Assembly: GCF_012843315.1 (NCBI RefSeq)
Contig: NZ_JABAEX010000001.1
Span: 434,001-498,000 of the forward strand
Reading direction: 5' to 3'
Source: Streptococcus sp. WB01_FAA12
Lineage (GTDB): Bacteria; Bacillota; Bacilli; Lactobacillales; Streptococcaceae
DNA length: 64,000 bases
Shown here: one piece after another, positions 10,319 to 18,732 of the stretch
Numbering within the stretch: position 1 is the first letter of the stretch
Layout of the letters: each line of letters opens with the position of its first letter
Translations under genes and position numbers: made by a program
Notes under the pieces: generated by a model
Databases searched by the model: none
What the model was told of the DNA's origin: nothing
What the model saw: only the letters and a program-made list of their open reading frames with translations

Positions 10319-10665
10319 ATATCTAATTTTTCAAAAAATTTGCCTGTTGACTGCTTTTCTTTTAGCTTATCCAGTAGCTCATTCTCCAGAAAAGGACTTA
10401 GTTCGTCAAAGTCTTGACAAAACTTAAAAACAGTCTCTCTGTCCAACTGGTCATAAGCTAGTTCGTAATAGTCCTTATGATGTTGCCAATTCTGCTCATA
10501 ATTGATATCTGTTCGTTGATAGTAAACAATATTTTGCTTCTGTGTTAGAATGCTTTTCTGATCTTTGGACAATTTACTGCGACTAAAAATCTTAACACCT
10601 TGAAAAATCTTACGCTCATGGACACCTTGATTTGTGACTTTTAATTCAACTCTTTTATAGTGCAT
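10315..10665 (-). CDS. Conserved hypothetical protein, 116 residues
   Basis: I do not recognise this family. The frame opens earlier (10737), but the ATG at 10665 is preferred because GGAGGTG lies about six bases before it and the upstream part would overlap the end of the DUF2268 gene. The protein is soluble, charged and aromatic-rich, with no membrane segment, signal peptide or cysteine motif; residues 60-100 are rich in Tyr, Asp and His. It lies on the same strand 62 bases after the truncated DUF2268 gene, inside the block bounded by gdhA 3' copies, so it was probably carried in with that block. Confidence 0.55.
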   Translation of the reverse strand: MHYKRVELKVTNQGVHERKIFQGVKIFSRSKLSKDQKSILTQKQNIVYYQRTDINYEQNWQHHKDYYELAYDQLDRETVFKFCQDFDELSPFLENELLDKLKEKQSTGKFFEKLDI

Positions 10666-10727
10666 ATAGTCACCTCCAAAAATTACTTTCATTATATCAG
10701 ACTCTGGAAGATTTTCAAGCAAAAGTG

Positions 10728-11511
10728 TCATTTCCAAAAATCTTTAGTCACCTCTAAAATCTCTTCCGTTGGTGTCACAGTAGCCGCAATAATGCTCTTA
10801 CCAGTCTTTTTCAGATAGGCTTGTATCAGATGATAACCATAAGCATAGCCCGCAGCATAGGGCATTCCAACTAGTATCTGACCCTGTATCTCAGCTATTT
10901 CATCACCGTAAAGATAAGGAGCCATTTCCGCCATCCCTGTTAGCTGAAGCTGACTTGAGATGATGGGCTTAATCTCCTCGGAACTAGTTGAAGTGACCCA
11001 GGATCCGATGAGCTCTTTACCATAGAGCTCAGCAGCAAAAGACTCTGCTAATCCTTCACTGACTACCCAGTCTGCTAGTGTTGTCTGTTGGTTCCATTTG
11101 ATAAATTGGAAGCGAACATTGTGGTTGTACTCGTGAGCCAACGCGGCTTGCACACGTGGTAAAGTATAGTCATTCGGCAACAGACTAAGCATGAGGTATC
11201 CTGGAATTCCTCCATCTCCACTGTATCCCTTATTAAGCTGTAGCATAGGTTTTTCTGGATTGCCCAGTAAAATAGTAAAATGGTAATCCTCAACCTCTAA
11301 GTCATAGCCAGCTTGCTTAAAAAGATCTATACTCCTCTTGATAGTATCCTGACAATCTTGCCAGAGTTGATCAGAGCTCAGAGAGTCGATAGCTGGTCTA
11401 TCCTTTTCCGAGAGAGTTGCGGGCAACAGATTCATAAAGCCAAGTAGAAATAGAGCATCAAAACCTCCGAGATACTTGGCTTTCAGAGGAATATGTTGAG
11501 TTTGGTATTTC
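10728..11511 (-). pseudogene. DUF2268 Zn-dependent protease gene, 5' end replaced
   Basis: The reading frame encodes a predicted zinc protease of the DUF2268 (YjaZ-like) family: the metal-binding AHEYNHNVRFQ motif and the downstream glutamate in SEGLAESFAAELYG are intact. The N-terminal part is missing. At about 11511 the sequence switches abruptly to gdhA DNA in the opposite orientation, and the open frame only finds a start (ATG at 11555) inside antisense gdhA sequence, which adds about 15 alien residues. No ribosome site suits that start. I read it as a 5'-truncated gene at a recombination junction. A shorter translated product from an internal Met cannot be excluded. Confidence 0.75.
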
Positions 11512-11832
11512 GTATCAGAAGGTGCCAACATGCCAAGTGACCTAGATGCTATCAAAGTCTACAAAGAAAATGGTCTCCTTTACGGACCAGCAAAAGCAGC
11601 CAACGCTGGTGGTGTTGCTGTATCTGCTCTTGAAATGAGCCAAAACAGCCTTCGCCTCTCATGGACTCGTGAAGAAGTTGACGGCCGCCTCAAAGACATC
11701 ATGACCAATATCTTTAACACAGCTAAAACAACCGCTGAAACTTACGGTCTTGGTACTGACTACCTTGCAGGAGCAAATATCGCTGCCTTTGAAAATGTAG
11801 CCAATGCTATGATTGCACAAGGTGTTGTCTAA
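11512..11832 (+). pseudogene. Third copy of the gdhA 3' end (about 107 codons)
   Basis: Bases 11512-11832 align without gaps to gdhA 7393-7713 (constant offset 4119) and end at the same stop. By eye about 35 of 321 positions differ, nearly all at third codon positions, and only about three residues change (I to L, T to A, I to V). It has no promoter or usable start. Coding-type conservation with this level of divergence suggests that the two copies came from different strains or species and met by recombination. Confidence 0.88.
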
Positions 11833-11842
11833 GAAATATGCT

Positions 11843-11875
11843 AAAAACCTCAATCAAAACGATCGAGGTTTTTTT
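11843..11875. terminator. Bidirectional terminator after the gdhA fragment
   Basis: AAAAACCTC / GAGGTTTTT with inner ATC/GAT pairing forms a hairpin flanked by T on the plus strand and by A on the other side. It sits where the original gdhA terminator would be and also ends the convergent membrane-protein gene. Confidence 0.8.
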
Positions 11876-12420
11876 GAAGCTTCATCTTCTATCAAAACTT
11901 CTTCTTCCATAGCATTTTTTATTTTTTTGCCCAAAGATAATAACGTTTCTACATCAGAGGGTTTGCTTGTCCCGAGAGGATTCCAAGTAGAAGATGATAA
12001 ATTTTCATATTCCTTAGACCGAACTCGAAATTTAATATTATTCCCCTTGGTGTCTATGTCTACATTTAAGGCTCTCGCCCCCAGTTTAGGCTCCTTATTT
12101 TTTATCCTACAGAAAATAACTTCTCCTGATACAATCTCCTTTCCATTACACCAAATCCCAATATTTCTTCCAGATAATTCTACGACAAAATTCTTCACTA
12201 GACTACCTTGTATTTTTTTAATTAAAAGAAAACTAATACCAAAAAACACTAATACTATCGTATAAAGAAAAAGAGGTTGTGATTTAAAAAAATCATTCAG
12301 TTTTAAATAGAATATAGCCAACTGTATTCCCAATACAGGAAGCATGAGGAACATGGGAAAAAGGATACCAATTATTATATCTGATTTTGCTGTTGTCGCT
12401 GTAAATTCATATCTTTCCAT
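11854..12420 (-). CDS. Two-span membrane protein of unknown function
   Basis: A 188-residue protein I cannot name. Residues about 15-38 and 50-70 are two membrane segments; the remaining 115 residues are cytosolic, beta-rich and reminiscent of bacterial PH-like membrane proteins (ELSGRNIGIWCNG, then SGEVIFCRIKN). An upstream GTG at 12429 also opens the frame, but ATG 12420 has AAAGGTGA at good spacing. It converges with the gdhA fragment and shares its terminator. The gene is more AT-rich than its neighbours rplL and rplJ. Confidence 0.65.
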   Translation of the reverse strand: MERYEFTATTAKSDIIIGILFPMFLMLPVLGIQLAIFYLKLNDFFKSQPLFLYTIVLVFFGISFLLIKKIQGSLVKNFVVELSGRNIGIWCNGKEIVSGEVIFCRIKNKEPKLGARALNVDIDTKGNNIKFRVRSKEYENLSSSTWNPLGTSKPSDVETLLSLGKKIKNAMEEEVLIEDEASKKPRSF

Positions 12421-12429
12421 CAATATCAC

Positions 12430-12724
12430 CTTTATAACATTTCTTTTTATAGAACATTAATCCCATACTAAGACGGATGCATCAGGGAATTCAATCTCCC
12501 TTTCCCCTAGCAAAGATAAATTTTGAACTATTCTAAGGATATTGTACCACTATTTCTGCAAAAAATACCTTAGCAAACATAATCTCCTTCCACAGATACA
12601 TCATCGCTTTATCGAGCGCTGGAGTTTGATTGACATGGTTCTCTAATCAAACTCCAGAACTTTATGATGAAAATCTTATGGAACAACTGGAGACACTTTA
12701 TAAATTTTCTCTTTTCAATTATAA
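12430..12724 (-). other. Gene-free region with weak promoter and long inverted repeat
   Basis: No credible gene lies here. On the minus strand a TACAAT preceded by TGG (12546-12541) could be the promoter of the membrane-protein gene, leaving a leader of about 115 bases. At 12619-12657 a 13-base perfect inverted repeat (CTGGAGTTTGATT / AATCAAACTCCAG, loop 13 bases) is unexplained. It has no T run, so it is not a classical terminator. Confidence 0.5.
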
Positions 12725-12757
12725 AGAAAAACCGCTACTCCTAAGAATAGCGGTTTA
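12725..12757 (-). terminator. rplJL operon terminator
   Basis: A GC-rich stem (AAACCGCTATTC on the minus strand paired with GAGTAGCGGTTT, with minor mismatches) followed by TTTTT, 35 bases after the rplL stop. Confidence 0.9.
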
Positions 12758-12791
12758 ATCATGTTTTTAAGCTACTAAAGTAGTCGCTCTA

Positions 12792-13157
12792 TTATTTAAG
12801 AGTAACTGAAGCTCCAGCTTCTTCCAATTTAGCTTTGATTTCTTCTGCTTCTGCAGTTGGAACGCCTTCTTTGATGACACCTGGTGCACCATCAACAAGT
12901 TCTTTAGCTTCTTTAAGTCCAAGACCAGTGATTTCACGTACAACTTTGATAACGCCGACTTTCTTGTCGCCTGCAGCTGTCAATTCAACGTCAAATGAAT
13001 CTTTAGCAGCTTCTTCAGCGCCACCAGCAGCAGCTACAGCTACAGGAGCAGCCGCAGTTACACCAAATTCTTCTTCGATAGCTTTTACAAGGTCGTTCAA
13101 TTCAAGGATTGAAGCTTCTTTAATTTCAGCAATAATGTTTTCAATGTTCAATGCCAT
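12792..13157 (-). CDS. rplL: Ribosomal protein L7/L12
   Basis: A 121-residue stalk protein of the 50S subunit that recruits translation GTPases. The N-terminal dimerisation domain, the Ala/Val/Gly-rich hinge ([14 protein letters not shown]) and the C-terminal domain ([20 protein letters not shown]) are all present. ATG 13157 has the expected ribosome site (AGGAGG on the minus strand, ten bases before); an in-frame start at 13172 would lie upstream of it. It follows rplJ by 73 bases in the classical operon and ends before a strong terminator. Confidence 0.98.
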   Translation of the reverse strand: MALNIENIIAEIKEASILELNDLVKAIEEEFGVTAAAPVAVAAAGGAEEAAKDSFDVELTAAGDKKVGVIKVVREITGLGLKEAKELVDGAPGVIKEGVPTAEAEEIKAKLEEAGASVTLK

Positions 13158-13230
13158 TGTTATTTCCTCCAAATATGTTTTAAATTTATAATAGTTTTTC
13201 CGTAGCTAGGCTACGCTGCGTAGCTTAAGA

Positions 13231-13731
13231 TTAAGCTGCGTCTTCTTTGTTGTCTGCAACCGCTTTGACTGCAAGAGCAACGTTGCGCACTGGCGCTTGA
13301 AGTACAGAAAGGAGCATAGAAAGAAGTCCTTCGCGGTTTGGAAGAGTTGCAAGAGCAACGATTTCTTCTTTAGATGCGACAGCGCCTTCGATTGCACCAC
13401 CTTTGATTTCAAGTGCTTCAGCGTTTTTAGCAAAGTCGTTCAAGATTTTCGCTGGTGCGATAACATCTTCGTTAGAAAATGCTACTGCAGATGGTCCAAC
13501 AAATACTGATGCAAGATCTTCAAGACCAGCTTTTTCAGCTGCACGACGCAAGATTGAGTTTTTAATGACTTTATACTCAACTTCGCTTCCACGAAGCTCA
13601 CGACGAAGAACTGTATCTTGCTCAACTGTCAAACCACGAGCGTCTACAACGACGATAGATGCAGCAGCTTTCATTTTTTCAGCTACTACGTCAACTAGTT
13701 CCGCTTTTTTAGCAATAATTGCTTCACTCAT
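13231..13731 (-). CDS. rplJ: Ribosomal protein L10
   Basis: A 166-residue base of the ribosomal stalk. The RNA-binding N-terminal domain ([32 protein letters not shown]) and the C-terminal helix that docks L7/L12 dimers are visible. The frame is open to 13794, but ATG 13731 gives the conserved family start ([12 protein letters not shown]) and follows GGAGGTG. It is preceded by the L10 leader RNA, so L10-L7/L12 autoregulation is expected. Confidence 0.98.
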   Translation of the reverse strand: MSEAIIAKKAELVDVVAEKMKAAASIVVVDARGLTVEQDTVLRRELRGSEVEYKVIKNSILRRAAEKAGLEDLASVFVGPSAVAFSNEDVIAPAKILNDFAKNAEALEIKGGAIEGAVASKEEIVALATLPNREGLLSMLLSVLQAPVRNVALAVKAVADNKEDAA

Positions 13732-13744
13732 TAGTGTGTTCACC

Positions 13745-13900
13745 TCCGTAATTATTTTGCTTGGGGAATTTTTCCAAAAGAAAAACGCGCCCAAACCTAG
13801 ACACGAAAGTACAATACGCTTCTTTTTACATGATACGTTTTGTCCTCGGTAGGATTTTTATGAGTCGAGCTCCCCTACTGTCTTAGGCAGTTTTTTCAAA
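13745..13900 (-). ncRNA. L10 leader (rplJ autoregulatory 5' UTR)
   Basis: The transcribed region between the promoter and rplJ is about 160 bases long and contains the conserved CCTACCGAGGA block and surrounding stems that resemble the L10 leader family of Firmicutes. In that family the L10(L12)4 complex binds the leader and represses its own operon. I identified it by position and the conserved block; the full fold was not computed. Confidence 0.7.
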
Positions 13901-13909
13901 CCGTATATA

Positions 13910-13938
13910 AGTATAGCATAGACAAAAAAAGAATGCAA
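13910..13938 (-). promoter_or_regulatory. rplJL promoter
   Basis: TTGCAT (13938-13933) and TATACT (13915-13910) are 17 bases apart, with TGC before the -10. Confidence 0.8.
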
Positions 13939-13967
13939 GATTTTTGCAAACTTTTTTTGAAATTTTT

Positions 13968-15083
13968 TTAAATCTCTACTGTCAAAACTTTGCCTTGCTT
14001 AACCACCTGTTCTCCAGCGATATAAACATCATCAACATCACTGGATTTGACTGCATAAACGAGGTGGGACAGCATATTTTCCTGAGGTTGGAGATGGATT
14101 TTCCCTTGTGGTTGGATGACCAGAAAATCTGCTTGCTTACCGACTTCTAGGCTTCCTATCTGCTTTTCCATTCCTAGAACCTTAGCACCTTCTATCGTCA
14201 GAGCTTTGAGGGCTGTTTCAATAGGAAATTGGCTGGCATCTCCACTCTTCATCTTCTGTAGGAGAGCGGCTGTCCGTCCTTCCTCAAACATAGCAAGATT
14301 GTTATTGGAAGCAACCGAATCAGTCGCAATACCAACTAGAACTCCAGCCTTTTGGAGTTGGATGATTGGAGCAATCCCTGAGGCTAGTTTGAGGTTACTA
14401 ATAGGATTATGGGCGATAGCCACATGAGAAGTTGCCAAACGTTCAATTTCCCGCTCGTTTAACTCTACCCCATGAGCAAAGACAGACGGATGATTTAAGT
14501 AACCTAGTTCTTCTAGAAAGGCGAGGGGGCGTTTGCCATAGCGTTTCAGGATAATTCCTGATTCCTCCTTGGTCTCCGCTACATGGATATGGATGGGAAT
14601 GTCCAGCTCTTTTGCCATATCCAAGCTCGCTTCCAGCAAGTCTCTACTACAGCTATACGGAGAATGTGGGGCTACCATAACCTTGAAATTTGGGTTTTCA
14701 TATCCTAAAATTTCCTCTATGATGGTTCGTGTTCTAGCAATTGTCTCAGCAGTTGTTTCTGCCTCTTTGACTGCCTTGGTAGTCATGTCGGGAGTAAACT
14801 CAGCTTCTGCTGGCCAGATGTAGTCATTGAGCCATTCATGGAGATTACTATCATCCCGAATCCCTCGCAAACCTGTCATAGCAGAATGAGTATGGCAATT
14901 GACCAAACCAGGCATGATCCAGGCTCCCTGATAGTCTATAATCTGCTCAGCTTGCTCTAAAACCTCTGGCTTCTCTTGACCGACATAGACGATTTGAGAA
15001 TCCTTAACGGCTAAGACACCATCCAAATAAATATGGAAATCTTGGTCACAAGTCACGATATTTACATGCCGATAGACTTTCAT
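13968..15083 (-). CDS. MTA/SAH-deaminase-like amidohydrolase with internal deletion
   Basis: A metal-dependent amidohydrolase of the Atz/Trz branch, closest to 5-methylthioadenosine/S-adenosylhomocysteine deaminases. Metal-site motifs are intact: CHTHS near residue 63, a His in IHVAET, HGVEL, and the Asp of GIATDSVASNNN. The protein is 371 residues where relatives have about 420. After residue 108 (KAVKEA) the text jumps directly to ETTAETIARTR, so about 48 residues are missing, including the conserved SGTTTF-type strand of the barrel. The reading frame is kept. It may be inactive or altered. It stands alone, with a promoter inside the terminator of the ABC operon. Confidence 0.85.
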   Translation of the reverse strand: MKVYRHVNIVTCDQDFHIYLDGVLAVKDSQIVYVGQEKPEVLEQAEQIIDYQGAWIMPGLVNCHTHSAMTGLRGIRDDSNLHEWLNDYIWPAEAEFTPDMTTKAVKEAETTAETIARTRTIIEEILGYENPNFKVMVAPHSPYSCSRDLLEASLDMAKELDIPIHIHVAETKEESGIILKRYGKRPLAFLEELGYLNHPSVFAHGVELNEREIERLATSHVAIAHNPISNLKLASGIAPIIQLQKAGVLVGIATDSVASNNNLAMFEEGRTAALLQKMKSGDASQFPIETALKALTIEGAKVLGMEKQIGSLEVGKQADFLVIQPQGKIHLQPQENMLSHLVYAVKSSDVDDVYIAGEQVVKQGKVLTVEI

Positions 15084-15133
15084 TATAGGCTCCTTTTCTA
15101 TAAGACAATTTACATTGAATAATTTTTCTAGCT

Positions 15134-15162
15134 ATTGTAACAAAAAAGTCACCCGAAGGCAA
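15134..15162 (-). promoter_or_regulatory. Amidohydrolase gene promoter
   Basis: TTGCCT (15162-15157) and TACAAT (15139-15134) are 17 bases apart on the minus strand. The -35 lies within the stem of the terminator at 15142-15169. Confidence 0.6.
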
Positions 15163-15169
15163 CTTTTTT
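15142..15169 (-). terminator. Terminator of the ABC exporter operon
   Basis: AAAAAAGTTGCC and GGTGACTTTTTT pair around a TTCG loop, with one mismatch, giving a stem that ends in T on the minus strand. It lies 29 bases after the stop at 15198. Confidence 0.85.
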
Positions 15170-15197
15170 CGTCCATAAACTTTCAAAAGAGAATGGC

Positions 15198-16946
15198 TTA
15201 TTCAAAGCTAAAAGCGGCAGCTTGCTGCATTTGATAATACTTACCCTTTCGAGCCATGAGTTCCTGATGGCTCCCATACTCAACAATGTCGCCATCCACC
15301 AAGACAAGAATCAAATCCGCATCCTGAATGGTTGACAAGCGGTGGGCAATGATAAAGCTTGTACGCCCCTTCATGAGTTTAGCAAAGGCATCCTGAACCA
15401 GCACTTCTGTCCGTGTATCAATGGAAGAGGTTGCCTCGTCTAAGATAAGAATCTTTGGAATAGCTAGAAAGACTCGGGCTATGGTCAAGAGCTGAGCCTG
15501 ACCGACAGAAAGAGATTCTCCAGCATTTTCCAACTTGGTATCATAACCTTGAGATAACTGTTGGATGAAAAAGTCTGCATTGGCTGCTTTGGCAGCAGCA
15601 ATCACCTGCTCTCGACTGGCATCCGGATTTCCAAAGGCAATATTGTCATGAATGGTTCCTTGCTTGAGCCAGGTTTCCTGTAGCACCATCCCAAACTGTT
15701 GTCTCAATGATGCTCGGGTATAATCATAAATGGATTGCCCATCCAGCAAGATATCTCCCGAGTTAATGGGATAAAAACGCATGAGGAGATTGATGAGGGT
15801 TGATTTTCCAGCACCCGTAGGACCAACAATAGCAACCTTGCTACCAGCTGGGATATCGGTGGATAAGTCCTTAATCAAGATCCTTTCAGGATTGTATCCA
15901 AAAGAAACATGTTTAAAGGAAATAGCCCCCTTCACTTGGTCACTGGTCAAGACTTCCTTACCTGTTTCAGCAACCTCAGGACTTTCTAAGACAGCATAGA
16001 CGCGCTCTGCGCAAGCGAGAGCACTTTGCAACTCGGCTAAAACAGAAGAAATATCGTTAAAGGGCTTGGTGTACTGCTGGACATAGTTCAAAAAAGTCAC
16101 TAAACGACCGATAGTCAGGGTGGACCCCATCATGACACGATAGGCTCCCACTCCAGCAAGAAGAGCGTAAATGAGAGCGTTGATAAAGCGGGTCGAAGGA
16201 TTGACCGTTGATGAATAAAAGATAGCTGACTGAGAATAGCTTGCGTAGTTGTCATTGGCCTCACGCAGTCTTTGGATAAACTCTGCCTGAGCATTAAAGG
16301 ACTGGATAATGGTCTGCTGGCTAAGCGATTCTTCAATCAACTGAGTCTGAATTCCCCTCGTCTCTGTTTGCTTTTGGAAGAGATGATAAGATCTCTTGGC
16401 AATAAAACGTGAAATCACCATGGACAGGGGTGTCAACAGCAAGACCAAGAGGGTCATGAGGAGATGAATTTGGAGCATGGCTAGAATACTGACCAAGATC
16501 ATCAAGACACCAATGAAAAATTGATTGAAAATCATGGTCAAGCCAGCTGCCAACTGTTCGATGTCTGTGGTCACACGACTGACCATCTCTCCACTTCCTT
16601 GCCGATCCACAAAAGCAATCGGTAAACGATGGAGCTTATGAATGATTCGCTCTCGCAAGTCTTTGGTATAAGAGAAGATTAGGCGATTATAGAGGAGAGG
16701 ATTGGCCCATTGAACGAGGGTATTTCCTATGACTACCACTATCATCTGAATAAAAATCTGCCAAAAAACTGGTGAAGAGCCAGCCACCAGGACTTGGTCA
16801 ATGACCTGCCCAATCAGAATAGGTAGGTAGATCGATAAGCCAACTTGGGCAATAGTTCCTAGAAAGGCTAGGAAAAGGAGGAAAGGATGACTTGCAAGGT
16901 CTTTAGCCAAACGTTTGAGCGTCTGGTTTGCAGTTTGTCGTCTCAT
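15198..16946 (-). CDS. ABC multidrug-type exporter half, subunit 2
   Basis: A 582-residue ABC half-transporter: six membrane segments (residues about 25-310) and a C-terminal ATPase. Walker A is GPTGAGKST and Walker B is ILILDEATSSID. The signature reads LSVGQAQ, a Gly-to-Val change that is common in one half of heterodimeric exporters. ATG 16946 is preferred over 16976 because AAAGGAGGA sits five bases before it. The gene overlaps the end of its partner by 44 bases, so the two halves are translationally coupled and form one heterodimer (LmrCD/BmrCD-like). The exported substrate is unknown. Confidence 0.9.
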   Translation of the reverse strand: MRRQTANQTLKRLAKDLASHPFLLFLAFLGTIAQVGLSIYLPILIGQVIDQVLVAGSSPVFWQIFIQMIVVVIGNTLVQWANPLLYNRLIFSYTKDLRERIIHKLHRLPIAFVDRQGSGEMVSRVTTDIEQLAAGLTMIFNQFFIGVLMILVSILAMLQIHLLMTLLVLLLTPLSMVISRFIAKRSYHLFQKQTETRGIQTQLIEESLSQQTIIQSFNAQAEFIQRLREANDNYASYSQSAIFYSSTVNPSTRFINALIYALLAGVGAYRVMMGSTLTIGRLVTFLNYVQQYTKPFNDISSVLAELQSALACAERVYAVLESPEVAETGKEVLTSDQVKGAISFKHVSFGYNPERILIKDLSTDIPAGSKVAIVGPTGAGKSTLINLLMRFYPINSGDILLDGQSIYDYTRASLRQQFGMVLQETWLKQGTIHDNIAFGNPDASREQVIAAAKAANADFFIQQLSQGYDTKLENAGESLSVGQAQLLTIARVFLAIPKILILDEATSSIDTRTEVLVQDAFAKLMKGRTSFIIAHRLSTIQDADLILVLVDGDIVEYGSHQELMARKGKYYQMQQAAAFSFE

Positions 16947-18672
16947 GCTCGTCCTCCTTTCCATGTTGGGATGCATTGATTTCCCGATAGACTTGGCTAT
17001 TTTTCATCAAGTCCTCGTGCTTGCCGATAGCTAGGAGCTCACCTTTTTCCAAGAGGAGAATCTGGTCAGCCATCTGTAAAGTCGAGGTTCGTTGAGAAAT
17101 CAAGATTAAGCTCGTGTCTGGCAGATTTTCTCGGATAGCTCTCAAGAGCTTGGACTCGGTAATGGTGTCGAGGGCCGAGGTTGCATCATCTAGGATGAGA
17201 AAAGGTGCTCGGCGCAAGACTGCTCGGGCAATAGACAGCCTTTGTTTTTGTCCACCTGAGAAATTTCGCCCTCCTGCCTCAACTATGGCATCTAAGAGTT
17301 CTTCCTTATCACTGACAAAATCCTTAGCTTGCGCAATCTCCAAGGCCTGCCAGAGTTCTTGGTCAGTTAGTTCTTGATTGAAACCTAGAGTCAAGTTGGT
17401 ACGAATGGTTCCCTTAAAGAGTTCGACTTTTTGAGGCACATAGGCAATCCAAGATCGCCACTGCTCAAGATTACAAGGACTACGCCCATCTCGATAAAGG
17501 GCAATACTCCCCTTGTCGACTGGATAAAGTCCAAGCAAAACTTGTACCAAGCTTGATTTACCAGAACCCGTTCCCCCGATGATGCCAAGTATTTGACCTT
17601 GAGTCATATCAAAAGAAATGTCTTTCAGAGAAGGCTGGGCCGCATCAGGATAGGTAAAGGTCAGTTCTTGGACATGTAAAACCTGATTACTGGTAGCTTG
17701 CTTTTGCTCTAATTCTGAATGAATATCTTCTGGAGCCTCAGCAAAGACTTCCTCGATTCGCTTAGCTGAGATGTAGGACTGGTTGAGAGAATTTATCAGC
17801 ATGGCTAGCTTGACCAATTCCACTAAAATCTGTAAGAGATAGTTGATAAGGGCAATCAGAGCACCTTGACTGAGTAAACCTCCTTGAATTGAAATATAAC
17901 CCTGCCAGATGATAACAAGGAGAGTCCCATTCACAATCAGATAGGTTAGAGGTGTTAATAAACTAGACCAGAAACCCGTCTTTTCTTGTAAACTGGCATA
18001 GACTTGGTTAAGGGTTTGAAAAATCTGTAACTCTCGTTTTTCCTGACCAAAAGCACGAATAACTCGCATCCCTTGCAATTGCTGGCGCGTTTCCTGAACC
18101 AGTTGGTCCGTTTTCTTTCTGAGACTGCTGTAGAGAGGATTGACCAGTCGAGAGAGCCCCACAATGACAATCGTCAAAATGACAACCATGACCAAAAACC
18201 AGAAAGTCAGCTCAGCTGAGATGCGATAGGCCATAAAAATGGCTCCAAAAACGATAATAGGCGCTCGCAAAAAGAGACGCAGGAATTGATTGATACCAGT
18301 CTGAATCTGGTAAGTGTCCGAAGTCAAGCGAGTCACCAAGCTAGAAGTTGTCAGACGATCTCTGCTATCCTTGGGTAGGCAAAGAATATGACGATAAAGG
18401 TCGTCTGTCAGTTCTTTGGCAAACCCAACCGCCGCCTTGGCTGAGTAAAACTGGGCTATCAAGGCCACTAAAACGCCAATCACTGCAAAGATAAGGAGCA
18501 GGCCAATCTGCATCCAAAGATGACCTTGATCCCTCTGGGGCAATGATTGGTCAACAATCCCAGCAATCACCATGGGAACCAAAAGCTCAAAAATAGCTTC
18601 TAGCAGCTTGAACAGGGGGGCAAGAATCGATTCCTTGATGTAGGGTTTGAAGTAAGATAGTAAGTGTTTCAT
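16903..18672 (-). CDS. ABC multidrug-type exporter half, subunit 1
   Basis: A 589-residue half-transporter with six membrane segments and an ATPase with Walker A GGTGSGKSS, a signature FSGGQKQ and Walker B FLILDDATSALD. The second acidic residue after Walker B is Asp instead of the catalytic Glu, so this is the degenerate-site half of the pair, as in LmrC or TM287-type exporters. The hydrolysing site would be formed with the Walker motifs of subunit 2. It is the first gene of the two-gene operon. Confidence 0.9.
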   Translation of the reverse strand: MKHLLSYFKPYIKESILAPLFKLLEAIFELLVPMVIAGIVDQSLPQRDQGHLWMQIGLLLIFAVIGVLVALIAQFYSAKAAVGFAKELTDDLYRHILCLPKDSRDRLTTSSLVTRLTSDTYQIQTGINQFLRLFLRAPIIVFGAIFMAYRISAELTFWFLVMVVILTIVIVGLSRLVNPLYSSLRKKTDQLVQETRQQLQGMRVIRAFGQEKRELQIFQTLNQVYASLQEKTGFWSSLLTPLTYLIVNGTLLVIIWQGYISIQGGLLSQGALIALINYLLQILVELVKLAMLINSLNQSYISAKRIEEVFAEAPEDIHSELEQKQATSNQVLHVQELTFTYPDAAQPSLKDISFDMTQGQILGIIGGTGSGKSSLVQVLLGLYPVDKGSIALYRDGRSPCNLEQWRSWIAYVPQKVELFKGTIRTNLTLGFNQELTDQELWQALEIAQAKDFVSDKEELLDAIVEAGGRNFSGGQKQRLSIARAVLRRAPFLILDDATSALDTITESKLLRAIRENLPDTSLILISQRTSTLQMADQILLLEKGELLAIGKHEDLMKNSQVYREINASQHGKEDEHETTNCKPDAQTFG

Positions 18673-18732
18673 AGATCTCTTCTATTCTTATTCTGGAAAT
18701 GAAGAAAGTGGGAAGTGCCCACCGTCTCTGTT

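Noticed and set aside
10227..10427. Plus-strand open frame of 66 codons
   Set aside because: It runs through a terminator hairpin and antisense to a better supported gene, with no ribosome site.
11530..11832. 100-codon open frame on the plus strand, as a small gene
   Set aside because: It is the in-frame 3' end of gdhA, without promoter, ribosome site or natural start; reported as a pseudogene fragment.
12619..12657. BOX or RUP element
   Set aside because: I do not see the conserved box modules or enough length; it is only a 39-base inverted repeat.
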